A stretch of DNA of 64,000 bases from Mycolicibacterium rhodesiae NBB3 (GTDB lineage: Bacteria; Actinomycetota; Actinomycetes; Mycobacteriales; Mycobacteriaceae). Positions within the stretch are counted from its first letter, which is position 1. Each line of letters begins with the position of its first letter. The translations under genes were made by a program, and so were the position numbers. Under the pieces are notes generated by a model that was not told where the DNA came from, made no database searches, and saw only the letters and a program-made list of their open reading frames with translations. The DNA lies in NCBI RefSeq assembly GCF_000230895.2, contig NC_016604.1, positions 930,001 to 994,000 on the forward strand, given 5' to 3'. Positions 53,638-62,772 of the stretch are shown here, in pieces.

Positions 53638-54264
53638 ATGGCCCGTCCAGGTGGAATTCCCGAACCGGAGAATCCGAAGCGCGGGACCTACCACCACGGC
53701 GATCTCAAACGCGCGTTGACGGCCGCGGCATTGCAGTTGGTCCAGGAAAAGGGCCCGAAAGGCTTCACTCTGCGCGAAGTTGCACGTCGCGCGGGGGTCA
53801 GCGCAGCGGCGCCGTATCGGCACTTCGCCGACAAGGCGCAGTTGCTGGCCGCCGTGGCCACCCAGGGGTTCGTCCAACTCCACGAGACGTTGGCCGCGGC
53901 GGCGGACACCACCATGACCGATCTCTCCGCACAAGTGCTCGCGATGGGCCGAACCTACGTCCGGTGGGCCGTCAGCCATCCGGACTACTACCAGGTGATG
54001 TTCGGCTCCGAATTCGACAAGACCCAGAGCCCCGAGGTGGTCGTCGCCGGCGAGCGCGCCTTCGGCGATCTGCTCGACACGATCGTGCGATGTCAGCGGT
54101 CGGGGCTGCTGCCCGCAGGCGACCCGCGCGAGATGGCGGGGCCGATTTGGTCACTGCTGCACGGTGTTTCGATGCTGACGATCGGCAGCGATCTCGTCAA
54201 CGTCGGCATCCGTGAGGATCCCGAGGCGCTGATCGAGCGGTCACTGCGCAATTTGCTGCTTTGA
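53638..54264 (+). CDS. TetR-family regulator
   Basis: This 208-residue regulator has an HTH (FTLREVARRAGVSAAAPYRHF) and a TetR_C-type ligand domain. The 57-bp divergent spacer holds repeated ATGTT(T/A)AC-like words (for example near 53596 and 53631), possible operator half-sites for itself and the divergent gene. Confidence 0.87.
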   Translation: MARPGGIPEPENPKRGTYHHGDLKRALTAAALQLVQEKGPKGFTLREVARRAGVSAAAPYRHFADKAQLLAAVATQGFVQLHETLAAAADTTMTDLSAQVLAMGRTYVRWAVSHPDYYQVMFGSEFDKTQSPEVVVAGERAFGDLLDTIVRCQRSGLLPAGDPREMAGPIWSLLHGVSMLTIGSDLVNVGIREDPEALIERSLRNLLL

Positions 54265-54336
54265 ATTCTTATGAGTGACCGCAATTTCTTAGACCCTGCT
54301 CAGAGATGTTCTGCCACAAGCGGAATAGCGTCTTAA

Positions 54337-54361
54337 TTGCTCGCCATATTCTGGCGAGCAA
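54337..54361. terminator. 10-bp hairpin upstream of the hemophore-like gene
   Basis: TTGCTCGCCA and TGGCGAGCAA (54337-54346 and 54352-54361) form a perfect stem with a 5-base loop. It may end the TetR transcript or lie in the leader of the hemophore-like gene. Confidence 0.6.
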
Positions 54362-54387
54362 ACGCGATGCATGCTAGCTTCGCCCGT

Positions 54388-54717
54388 ATGCGGTCATACG
54401 CGAAAGTTCTCGTCGCCTCCGGCGGTCTGGTGTTGTCGTTGACCGCTGGCGCGGGCCTGGCGGCAGCACAGGATCTCAGCGCGATCATCAACACCACATG
54501 CTCCTACCCGCAGGTGCTCGGGGCGCTCAACGCACAAGACCCGGCAGCTGCGGCCGAGTTGACCAACTCCCCCATGGCCGCCGGCATTGTGCAGGACTTC
54601 CTCGCGTCGCCGATCCCGCAGCGTCAGGCGACCGCCGCTCGCCTTTCGGGAATGCCGGCTGCGCAGCAGTACCTCGACACCATGCTGATGGTGGCGGGCA
54701 GCTGTAACAGCTTCTGA
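54388..54717 (+). CDS. Hemophore-like secreted protein (MHB/Rv0203 type)
   Basis: This 109-residue protein has a signal peptide and the two conserved cysteines of mycobacterial hemophore-like proteins (NTTCSYPQVLGAL near the mature N-terminus and AGSCNSF at the end). LNAQDPAAAAELTNSP fits the family. It should bind heme outside the cell. Met at 54367 is an alternative start. Confidence 0.83.
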   Translation: MRSYAKVLVASGGLVLSLTAGAGLAAAQDLSAIINTTCSYPQVLGALNAQDPAAAAELTNSPMAAGIVQDFLASPIPQRQATAARLSGMPAAQQYLDTMLMVAGSCNSF

Positions 54718-54734
54718 GGCTGGCGTTTCGGCTA

Positions 54735-56096
54735 CTACGCCGGACCCGTCAGGTTGCCGTCGCGAATGTCCCTGCGGCATTCGAGTCTGGTCTTCCCCGT
54801 CTGACTCACGCAGACGCGTACCTGTTCCTCGATGCCCGCTGGGTACACCTGGTCCGTGGGATCGGGCGTGGCCGTCGGAGCCGGCACAGCCCCCTGATAG
54901 ACCGACCACAGGTGGTCACCGGTGGACGGCAATCGCGAGCAGTAGGCCTGCTGCCCACTGATCGCGACACCCGCGGCGCCGAGAGGGTCGCAATCCGCGC
55001 CGATGCGCACCACCGGCACGACCGGAGTGTTGACCGGCGGCGAGGCCGGCGGACGCTGAGCGGTCGGTTCATCCCGGTTCGCGACGAACAGGCCCACCCC
55101 GACCGCGACACCGACAAGCACCGCGAGGATTCCTCCCACCAATAACGCGACCCGCAACCGGCTCGATCCCCCGGCACCCTTCGAAACGTGTTTGGGCTGC
55201 TTTCCCGACGGCAACGCCGACACCGTCGCGTCGGTGGCGCCGAGCGCGTGCGCCGCGGTGGTCAGTCCGTGGGCCATGGCATCGGCAAACTCGGTGCACG
55301 TATCGAATCGGTCGGCCGGCGACTTGGCCAAGGCGCGTTCGAACGCCGGCCCGAGCCCGGAGAGTTCGGGGATGCGGTCGCCGATGGCCGGCGGGCTGGC
55401 GGTGAGGTGGTTACTGATGACCACCGCGGGATTGTCGTGTTGGAACAGCTGCTGACCGGTGAGCAGGTGGAAGGCCGTCGCGGCGAGCGCGTACTGGTCG
55501 GCTCGACCATCGAGGTCAGTTCCCATCAGCTGTTCGGGTGCGGCGTAGGCCACCGTGCCGACCGTCATGTTCGTGGCCGTCAGGCCCGCGGTGTCCTTGG
55601 CCATCCGCGCGATGCCGAAGTCGGCGAGTAGTGCACGACTAAATTTCGAGTTCGACTGCGCCAGAAGGATGTTCGACGGCTTGACGTCGCGGTGCAGTAA
55701 CCCTTGAGAATGCGCGTAATCCAGCGCGTCGGCCACGCCGGACACGATGCGCACGACGTCCTCGGGCGGCAGACCGCCGCCCTGACAATCCTGGAGCAGC
55801 TTGGCCGCGTCGGTGCCCTCGACGAAGTCCATCGTGATCCAGAATTGGCCGTTGTACTCACCGCGGTCGTGCACCCCGACGATGTGCGGATGCCACAGCC
55901 GGGCGACGAGGTCGGCCTCGCGGTTGAAGCGTTCGAGATATTCGCGGTCAGTGGTCAGCTCAACCGGCAGGATCTTCAGGGCGTCATAGCGCGGCAACCG
56001 CGGATGTTGAACGAGGTAGACCTCGCCCATACCGCCCGCGCCGAGTTGACGCACGACCGTGTACCCGGCGAAAACGTCGCCTTCGGCTAACGGCAT
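54735..56096 (-). CDS. Membrane Ser/Thr protein kinase (PknF/PknJ-like)
   Basis: This 453-residue kinase has GAGGMGEVYLV, the catalytic loop LLHRDVKPSN, DFGIARMAKD and the activation segment TATNMTVGTVAYAAPEQL. A transmembrane helix (about 316-338) is followed by an extracellular region with four cysteines. It converges on the hemophore-like gene and may sense an outside signal. Confidence 0.88.
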   Translation of the reverse strand: MPLAEGDVFAGYTVVRQLGAGGMGEVYLVQHPRLPRYDALKILPVELTTDREYLERFNREADLVARLWHPHIVGVHDRGEYNGQFWITMDFVEGTDAAKLLQDCQGGGLPPEDVVRIVSGVADALDYAHSQGLLHRDVKPSNILLAQSNSKFSRALLADFGIARMAKDTAGLTATNMTVGTVAYAAPEQLMGTDLDGRADQYALAATAFHLLTGQQLFQHDNPAVVISNHLTASPPAIGDRIPELSGLGPAFERALAKSPADRFDTCTEFADAMAHGLTTAAHALGATDATVSALPSGKQPKHVSKGAGGSSRLRVALLVGGILAVLVGVAVGVGLFVANRDEPTAQRPPASPPVNTPVVPVVRIGADCDPLGAAGVAISGQQAYCSRLPSTGDHLWSVYQGAVPAPTATPDPTDQVYPAGIEEQVRVCVSQTGKTRLECRRDIRDGNLTGPA

Positions 56097-56212
56097 GGCA
56101 TCACACCCGTCATGATGCGGCTATCGCCGTTTTGTGGCATCCCGAAACTTTCGCACGCTCGCGTGCTGCGGTTGCTGGTGGGTCTTCGCTCTGGTGGTGA
56201 TATAGGACCGGC

Positions 56213-56275
56213 GCCCGCCTATCAGCGAAAGAATCGCTGGTAGCGAAAGAATCGCTCGGAGGCGGGCAACCCGCC
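56213..56275. repeat. Composite palindromic element with two identical AGCGA-N5-TCGCT hairpins
   Basis: Outer arms GCCCGCCT (56213-56220) and AGGCGGGC (56260-56267) enclose two identical 15-bp units AGCGAAAGAATCGCT (56224-56238, 56242-56256). The right arm can also pair with CCCGCC (56270-56275) to form GGCGGG-CAA-CCCGCC, which excludes the outer stem. It lies between the cNMP-type gene stop and the kinase start on the minus transcript. It shares its consensus with 21991-22080. Confidence 0.7.
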
Positions 56276-56304
56276 CACTAACCCCTGCTGGACGCGTGAT
56301 CAGC

Positions 56305-56763
56305 TCACTCGACGGCTGCCGCGGGCACGTGCCGCGCCACCGTGTCGTCCAGGGCTTCGCGGAGCGGACGGATATCGGTGATCAGACGTTCGAGATCGTC
56401 GCGCTCGATGTGCAACACCTCGGCCCTGCCGGTCGTCGTCACCGTGGCATTGCGCAGTTTCCCGCGGCGAAGCGAGGACTCTCCGATGATCTCGCCCGCC
56501 CCGACGAGGGCGATGCGCTCGTGTCCGACGTACACACCCGCTTCTCCGCTCAGCAGGATGTAGCAGGCGTCCGACGGGGTCCGCTCGCGAATCAACGGCC
56601 ACGGCCCCGACGTCGACGTGCGGTGCGCGGCCTCGACGAGACGCTTGAGGTCGTCGTCGGTGAACTTCGAGAACGTCGGAAACTCCCGGAGTCGGCGAGC
56701 GCTTTCCTGCTGTTCCTGCCGCAGAGCCGCTGCACTTTCCCGCTCATACTTGCGGTTGTCCAT
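56305..56763 (-). CDS. Cyclic-nucleotide-binding-fold protein
   Basis: This 152-residue protein has a cNMP-binding beta-barrel (YILLSGEAGVYVGHERIALV, GEIIGESSLRRGKLRNATV). There is no attached HTH. It lies between two kinase genes on the same strand and could be a regulatory partner or substrate. The canonical phosphate-binding Arg is present in SSLRRGKLRNA. Met at 56763 is chosen over a longer frame. Confidence 0.8.
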   Translation of the reverse strand: MDNRKYERESAAALRQEQQESARRLREFPTFSKFTDDDLKRLVEAAHRTSTSGPWPLIRERTPSDACYILLSGEAGVYVGHERIALVGAGEIIGESSLRRGKLRNATVTTTGRAEVLHIERDDLERLITDIRPLREALDDTVARHVPAAAVE

Positions 56764-56902
56764 AGTGGGTCCCCCGATCCGCGATGTGACCCTGACGCCG
56801 AGGAGCCTATCCATTTGACGACAAGAATTTGGCAAGAATCCCTCAAGCGTGGTGCGCGAATCTTCGGTCATCACCATCGCTGACCACTGAGGAGTGCTTC
56901 TG

Positions 56903-57004
56903 ATGATCGATCGCATCCGCGCCATCGCCGTCGCGGCCACCGGAGCCCTGATGCTGGTCTCTGGCCTGGGACTGGTCGCGGTCGGACTCTCCGGCATGGC
57001 CTAG
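56903..57004 (+). CDS. Predicted 33-residue membrane peptide
   Basis: This small frame encodes MIDRIRAIAVAATG, then ALMLVSGLGLVAVGLSG, ending MA. GAGGAG at 56889-56894 sits 8 bases before the ATG. It is a single hydrophobic helix with a basic N-terminus. It lies on the opposite strand between the cNMP-type and kinase genes. Expression is unproven. Confidence 0.5.
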   Translation: MIDRIRAIAVAATGALMLVSGLGLVAVGLSGMA

Positions 57005-57077
57005 CCGCCGGCCGCTCCGCGAATCGCCGAGGTCGAGTCGCCCGCGCGCCTGGTCGCGGGCGGCCCGACTCCGGCGA

Positions 57078-58598
57078 TCACCGCTGATCCGAGCCGTACT
57101 CCAGGGCGGGCTCCGCGGAGTCCACCCCACCCCTGCTGGAAATCGTCAACATGTTGGGCTGCACGTCGTAGCGTGCGCCGTCGGCGGGGTTCGTGACCGT
57201 GTACCCGCTGCCCGACGGAACGGCGTTCGAGAGCTGGAGATTGGCGCCGTCACGCAGGCGTTCCCCGCGGTAGTAGTAGCTGCCCGGCGCCGACTCGCAC
57301 ACCACCGCGAGCGAGTTCGACGTGCGGATCGCCGCCGCGGGTGAGCTCCCGGCATCACAGCGCGCGGAATGGCCGACAAAGCCCTGTGCGTCGGTACCCG
57401 AGACACCGGAGATGGGTTCCGATTGCGACGTCGTCGACGAGGGCGACTGTTCTGTCGGCGTCGTGGTGACCGTCGTGGTCTCGGGCGGCGGCAGGGCGAG
57501 GCGGGTCTGCGGCGCCGACCCGCCTCCGTGGTCACCGAAGATCAAGACCGACGCGAGGACCACGGCCGCAGCGAACATCACGATGGTCGCGGCCACCAAA
57601 CCGACTTGCGCCGGGCTGAACCGCTTCTTCTTCGGCGGCTCCAGTGGCGGCGGAATCGGTGCGTACAGCTTCTGATAGCCCGTCCCTGCAGGATTCGGAT
57701 CGACCGGCGAGAACTGCCTGGTGTGGTTCGGTGGATACACCGGCATCGGCGCGGGCGACGAATCCGCAAGCGCGGCCGCCGCGGCCTTGGCCAGTTCGCC
57801 GGCCGACGCGTACCTGTCGGTCGGCTGCTTCGCCATCCCCTTGGCGACCACGTCGTCGAACCCGCGGTTGATCCCGCGGCGCATGATGCTCGGCCGCGGC
57901 GGCGGTGAGAACATGTGCGCGCCCATCATCTGGCGTACGTCACCTGCCTCGAACGGCGCACGGCCAGTGAGACACTCGAAGAGAAGGCATGACAGCGAAT
58001 ACACGTCCGCGGCCGGGCCGCCGCGCCCACCGCTGAACCGCTCAGCGGCCATGTAGGCGCATGAGCCGATGACCAGTCCGGTGCTCGTCACATTCGCCTC
58101 GCCGCCGCCATGGGCGATGCCGAAGTCCACGAGGTAGGCGAAGTCGTCCGGCGTGAGCAGGACGTTCTCTGGCTTGATGTCGCGGTGCACGAGCCCGCTG
58201 GCATGCGCAGCGTCCAGCGCGGCCGCGACCTGCCCGATGATCGACACCGCGCGCGTCGGCGGAAGTGCGCCCTTGACCCGCAGTTCGTCCCTCAAGCTGG
58301 CGCCCTCGACCAGGCGCATGTCGATGTAGAGGACGCCGTCGATGTCGCCGAAGTCGTGCACCGGGATGACGTGCGGTTCCTGCAGTCGCGCGGCGACTCG
58401 GGACTCGCGCCGGAAGCGCTGCTGGAAACTCTGATCGGCCGCCACCTCGGTGCGCAGGAGCTTGATCGCCACCAGACGTTCCCTGACGGTGTCATATGCG
58501 CGATAGACCTCGCCCATACCGCCCACGCCGATCAGCGATTGCAGCTCATACGGCCCGAATTGCGTGCCCACGCGAGTCCCGCCGTTCGGGGAACCCAT
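57078..58598 (-). CDS. Membrane Ser/Thr protein kinase
   Basis: This 506-residue kinase has GVGGMGEVYRAYD, LVHRDIKPENVLL, DFGIAHGGGEANVTSTGLVI and a Pro-rich juxtamembrane linker. A TM helix (about 370-392) precedes a Thr/Ser-rich stalk and a small extracellular domain with two cysteines. GGAAGGA precedes the ATG. It is upstream of the other kinase in the same direction. Confidence 0.88.
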   Translation of the reverse strand: MGSPNGGTRVGTQFGPYELQSLIGVGGMGEVYRAYDTVRERLVAIKLLRTEVAADQSFQQRFRRESRVAARLQEPHVIPVHDFGDIDGVLYIDMRLVEGASLRDELRVKGALPPTRAVSIIGQVAAALDAAHASGLVHRDIKPENVLLTPDDFAYLVDFGIAHGGGEANVTSTGLVIGSCAYMAAERFSGGRGGPAADVYSLSCLLFECLTGRAPFEAGDVRQMMGAHMFSPPPRPSIMRRGINRGFDDVVAKGMAKQPTDRYASAGELAKAAAAALADSSPAPMPVYPPNHTRQFSPVDPNPAGTGYQKLYAPIPPPLEPPKKKRFSPAQVGLVAATIVMFAAAVVLASVLIFGDHGGGSAPQTRLALPPPETTTVTTTPTEQSPSSTTSQSEPISGVSGTDAQGFVGHSARCDAGSSPAAAIRTSNSLAVVCESAPGSYYYRGERLRDGANLQLSNAVPSGSGYTVTNPADGARYDVQPNMLTISSRGGVDSAEPALEYGSDQR

Positions 58599-58966
58599 AG
58601 GAATCCTTCCGTCTCCAGGACAAACGTCTTGACCGTTCGAATCGCTGTGCGCAACGGGTTCCCGCCCCGCGCGATTCCTTAACCCGCTCCCCGCAGCGGG
58701 CAGTATGCGGCCGAATACAGCCCGTAGAATACAAAGCAGCACAAGCGATTTGCTTCAGCGGCGAGTCTACAAAGGGTTGAATCGCATTGCGAATTGCCCA
58801 TCGCCAGAGCATCGTTGTACCAACCCCGCCTGACCTGCGAGGCCGACGCTTTTTGCAGCTTCCCCAAGAAGTTGGTCACAATCCGCAGGCGTAACGTCGT
58901 CCGGGAGGGGTACACCCCATAGTCGGGGTCAGGTCGGGGCCGGTGGCAACGCGGACAGGAGGCTCA
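58599..58966. other. Divergent intergenic region
   Basis: About 370 bases between a kinase and the first mycolic acid methyltransferase. It is AT-richer than its flanks and should hold promoters for both. A short hairpin, CCCGCT...AGCGGG, lies near 58683-58700. No gene is supported. Confidence 0.5.
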
Positions 58967-59905
58967 ATGGCTGATTCACATGAGAACACCCGGGTGGACG
59001 CGCCCAACCCGCAGTCCAAGTGGCTATCCGAGTCAGCGGCCCAGACCCGCGGCTCGGACAAGGACGAAGTCCAGTTTCACTACGACATCTCCAACGAATT
59101 CTTCAAGCTGTGGCAGGACCCGACCCAGACCTACAGCTGCGCCTACTTCGAACGGGACGACATGTCGCTGGAAGAAGCGCAGATGGCCAAGGTCGATCTG
59201 GCGCTCGGCAAGCTGGGGCTACAGCCGGGTATGACGATGGTCGACATCGGCTGCGGCTGGGGTTCGACGATCATGCGTGCCGTCGAGAAATACGACGTCA
59301 ACGTCATCGGGCTGACGCTTTCGGAGAACCAGAAGCAGCACATCGAAGACCACTGGTTCGCCAACTCCACGAGCAATCGCAAGATGGAGGTCCGGCTGCA
59401 GCCGTGGGAGGACTTCGACGAGCCTGTCGACCGTGTCGTGTCCATCGGCGCGTTCGAGCATTTTGGTTTCAACAAGTACGACGACTACTTCAAGAAGACG
59501 TTCGACCTGATGCCCGACGACGGAGTGATGTTGCTACACACGATCATCATCCCCGAGGACGAGGAGATCAAAGCCAAGAAGCTGCCGCTGACCATGTCGC
59601 GCGTGCGCTTCATCAAGTTCATCATGGACGAGATCTATCCAGGTGGCCGTTTGCCACTGGCATCGATGGTCAGGAAGCACGCCGTGGACGCGGGCTACAA
59701 CGTCACCCGCGAGCAACATCTACAGCCGCACTACGTCCGCACGCTGGACACCTGGGCGGCAAACCTCGAGTCGAAGAAGGACGAGGCGATCGAGATCACG
59801 TCCGAACAGGTCTACGAGCGTTTTCACAAGTATCTCACCGGTTGCGCGGACCTGTTCCGCAACGGGTACACCGATGTGTGCCAATTCACTTGTGAGAAGA
59901 CATAA
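58967..59905 (+). CDS. Mycolic acid cyclopropane synthase/methyltransferase (CmaA/MmaA type)
   Basis: This 312-residue SAM enzyme has [20 protein letters not shown], the active-site SIGAFEHFG and [12 protein letters not shown], typical of CmaA/PcaA/MmaA enzymes that modify meromycolate double bonds. AGGAGG precedes ATG 58967. The tandem neighbour downstream is a paralogue. Confidence 0.87.
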   Translation: MADSHENTRVDAPNPQSKWLSESAAQTRGSDKDEVQFHYDISNEFFKLWQDPTQTYSCAYFERDDMSLEEAQMAKVDLALGKLGLQPGMTMVDIGCGWGSTIMRAVEKYDVNVIGLTLSENQKQHIEDHWFANSTSNRKMEVRLQPWEDFDEPVDRVVSIGAFEHFGFNKYDDYFKKTFDLMPDDGVMLLHTIIIPEDEEIKAKKLPLTMSRVRFIKFIMDEIYPGGRLPLASMVRKHAVDAGYNVTREQHLQPHYVRTLDTWAANLESKKDEAIEITSEQVYERFHKYLTGCADLFRNGYTDVCQFTCEKT

Positions 59906-59941
59906 TTCATTTGCATTCATTGAGTAACCTGATGCCCTAGG

Positions 59942-60829
59942 ATGACTCAACAGATGAAATCCGGACCCACCGACATGCAGCCTCATTTCGAGGAGGTCCA
60001 GGCCCACTACGACCTGTCGGACGAATTCTTCGGACTCTTCCAAGACCCCTCACGGACCTACAGCTGCGCTTACTTCGAACGCGAGGACATGACGCTCGCG
60101 GAAGCGCAGCTCGCGAAGATCGACCTCGCTCTCGGCAAGCTCGACCTCGCGCCCGGCATGACCCTGCTCGATGTCGGCTGCGGCTGGGGCTCGGTCATGC
60201 AGCGCGCGGTGGAGCGCTACGACGTCAACGTCATCGGCCTCACGCTGAGCAACAACCAGTACCGCTACTGCAAAGAGCTCTTCGCGAGACTTAACACCGA
60301 GCGGACCACCCGCGTCGAACTGCACGGATGGGAGGAGTTCGACGAACCCGTCGATCGCATCATCAGCATCGAGGCGTTCGAGGCCTTCCCCAAGGAGCGC
60401 TACGGCGCCTTCTTCGAGACGTGCTACCGATTACTTCCCGACGGCGGCCGCTTGGTGTTGCAGACCATCATGGGTCATCCGCTGAAGCGCTGGCCTGACC
60501 TCGGCATACCCATCGTGATGTCCGACCTGAAGTTCATGCGGTTCATCGCCAAGGAGATCTTCCCGGGCGGCTCCATCCCGTGCGACGAGGACATCATCGG
60601 ACTCTCCGCCGCCGCCGGTTTTTCGATGCAGCACTTCGAGACGCTGAATCCGCATTACGTCCGCACGCTTCAGACCTGGGCCAAGAACCTCGAGGCCGCG
60701 CACGACGAGGCGGTCGTCGCCACCTCCGAAGAGGTCTACCAGCGCTACATGAAGTACCTGACCGGATGCGCCGACTTTTTCCAGCGTGGCATCAGCGAAC
60801 TCGGCCAATTCACGCTGACCAAGGGCTGA
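59942..60829 (+). CDS. Second mycolic acid methyltransferase-family enzyme
   Basis: This 295-residue SAM enzyme is a paralogue of the preceding one (LLDVGCGWGSVMQRAVERYD; FPGGSIPCDEDI). Its active-site segment is SIEAFEAFP, so the usual EHF has Ala for His and the next Gly is replaced. It follows 36 bp after its paralogue. It may have altered reaction or substrate specificity. Confidence 0.86.
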   Translation: MTQQMKSGPTDMQPHFEEVQAHYDLSDEFFGLFQDPSRTYSCAYFEREDMTLAEAQLAKIDLALGKLDLAPGMTLLDVGCGWGSVMQRAVERYDVNVIGLTLSNNQYRYCKELFARLNTERTTRVELHGWEEFDEPVDRIISIEAFEAFPKERYGAFFETCYRLLPDGGRLVLQTIMGHPLKRWPDLGIPIVMSDLKFMRFIAKEIFPGGSIPCDEDIIGLSAAAGFSMQHFETLNPHYVRTLQTWAKNLEAAHDEAVVATSEEVYQRYMKYLTGCADFFQRGISELGQFTLTKG

Positions 60830-60981
60830 CCGCGGCGTTGCAGCGGCGCTTGTTCCGGACGTCCGCTCGATTCGGTCAGGTGCCCATTTGGCCGCCTCGC
60901 GCTGATGGCTGTCGGGTAGGTAGTAGCTCGCAGTTGGCCAACTCCAGATGATCATGGTTTGTCTCTGCCACCATTGCCGTC

Positions 60982-61242
60982 ATGGGGAGATGGGGCGCGA
61001 TTGCTGCAACCGTCGTCGGCGTGTGCATGTGGATGATTTCAGCGCCGGTAGCGCAGGCCGACCCGATCAGTCCCGACGACTGGGGGATGGACGACGGCAT
61101 CGGAGTGGGTGTCCGGACGCCAGGAACGCCTTGCCTGGCGTCGGAATCCCATCACTGGGCAGAGAACCCAGTCGGCGACACAGCACTCTGGTGTCCACCT
61201 CCCGCGTTCGTCTGGGTGCCGGTCACACCCTCATCGGGGTAA
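60982..61242 (+). CDS. Small secreted protein
   Basis: This 86-residue protein has a signal peptide (GAIAATVVGVCMWMISAPVAQA) and a mature acidic and Pro-rich part with two cysteines (GTPCLAS, LWCPPP). It is probably exported. Function unknown. Confidence 0.65.
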   Translation: MGRWGAIAATVVGVCMWMISAPVAQADPISPDDWGMDDGIGVGVRTPGTPCLASESHHWAENPVGDTALWCPPPAFVWVPVTPSSG

Positions 61243-61371
61243 CACTGAACTCATGGCACTGATCGCCCTCGGCGATGAGATTTGCAAGTAAGGGTGTCGA
61301 TATCTCTCTAGTTGGAGGTTCGGCTGTAGCCGGTATCCGTCCGGGGCGTAACCGAACTGGTTGGGCTTTGG

Positions 61372-62622
61372 TCAGGGCGCACCGAATGCCAACACGACAT
61401 TGTTGCCGCCAAGCCCGAACGAATTGGACACCGCGTAGCGGTAATCCCCATGGCGCGGCCGGTCGGCCACCACGTCCAGATCGATCTCGGGATCGAGTGT
61501 CTTCAGGTTGCGCGTCGCCGGAATGATGCCGTCGCGCAGCGCCTGCACCGTCAGCACCGCCTCGACCGCACCCGCAGCACCCAAGGAATTCCCCAGTGCC
61601 GCTTTGGGTGCGTACACCGCCGCCGGATGGTCGCCGAGTGCGCGCCGGATCGCGTGGGCTTCGGCGAGGTCGCCGAAGGTCGTTCCGGTGGCGTGCGCGT
61701 TGACGTGGTCGATATCGGTCGGTTGGATGCCGGCCAACGCGATCGCGCGGGTGATCGCATCGCCGGCGCGCTCCCCACTCGGGTCCGGGTTCACGACGTC
61801 GTAGCCGTCGGAGGTGATGGACGCGCCCATCAGGCGCGCGAGGATCGGGGCGCCGCGCGCCTTGGCGTGTTCTTCGGTCTCGATGAGCATCAGCGCGCCC
61901 GCCTCGCCGAACACCATGCCGTCGCGGTCGATGTCGAACGGCCGGCACGCTCCCGCCGGATCGTCGTCGTTGGCCGACAGCCACCCCAGGTTGGTGAACG
62001 CCGCGACAGGCACGGCCTCGATGACGTTCTCCACGCCACCGCAGATGGCGACGTCGGCTTCGCCGAGGACGATGCCCTGCCAGGCCTCCGCGATCGCAGC
62101 GGCGCCAGAGGCATCCGCAAGCACCGGCGACGTGATCCCCGCCCTGGCCTTGAGGTCCAACCCCACCGAGGCGGCCGGCGCGTTGGGCATGTGCATCTGC
62201 ACCGCCAACGGGTTGGCCGCCCGCACGCCGCGTTCACGAAAATCGTCGTAAAGCTTGATCATCGCCTCGGTACTGGCGAGCGCCAGCCCGATCGAGACGA
62301 GAAGGCGGCGGGTGTCCACTTCGGGCGACCCGGCGGCTTCCCACAGGCGTCGGCCCAACACCCGCGACATCTTCTGCATGTACGACAGCCGGCGCAGCTC
62401 GACTCGGTCGAGGTACTGGTCGAACTCTTCGCGAAGCTCACCGCCGATGCGGACAGGCATGTTGTATTCATCGACGAACGGTTTGTCGAGTCTGCGGATC
62501 CCGCTCTGCCCTTCCAGCAGTTGCTGCCAGGTGTCTTCCGCGTTGGTGGCAAGGGCATTAGTCGACGCCAAGGCGGTGACGACGACATCGGGAAGGCCGT
62601 CGCCCGTAGTCTTACTCGACAT
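61372..62622 (-). CDS. Ketoacyl-ACP synthase paralogue (KasA/KasB-like) with altered triad
   Basis: This 416-residue thiolase-fold condensing enzyme is clearly KasA/KasB-like (DVVVTALASTNALATNAEDT; CGGVENVIEAVPVAAF; CRPFDIDRDGMVFGEAGAL). The nucleophile Cys is Asp170 in PVLADASG (KasA has ACASG). The second catalytic His is Asn in KAALGNSLGAAG. HVNAHATGT keeps the first His. Ordinary Claisen condensation should be impossible, so a chain-length-factor or decarboxylase-like partner role is likely. Confidence 0.85.
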   Translation of the reverse strand: MSSKTTGDGLPDVVVTALASTNALATNAEDTWQQLLEGQSGIRRLDKPFVDEYNMPVRIGGELREEFDQYLDRVELRRLSYMQKMSRVLGRRLWEAAGSPEVDTRRLLVSIGLALASTEAMIKLYDDFRERGVRAANPLAVQMHMPNAPAASVGLDLKARAGITSPVLADASGAAAIAEAWQGIVLGEADVAICGGVENVIEAVPVAAFTNLGWLSANDDDPAGACRPFDIDRDGMVFGEAGALMLIETEEHAKARGAPILARLMGASITSDGYDVVNPDPSGERAGDAITRAIALAGIQPTDIDHVNAHATGTTFGDLAEAHAIRRALGDHPAAVYAPKAALGNSLGAAGAVEAVLTVQALRDGIIPATRNLKTLDPEIDLDVVADRPRHGDYRYAVSNSFGLGGNNVVLAFGAP

Positions 62623-62772
62623 GGGGTACCAAAGTCCTTCACTCAGCTAGCTGACCTGGTCCAAATTCCCCAACTTATGAAGAATATGCGCCCTCGCAGC
62701 GAGTTTTTCAACGGCTGCTCCATCGGCCACGTTGTCGCAGGCGAGTCGGACCCTCAGATCGTGGGACGCGCG

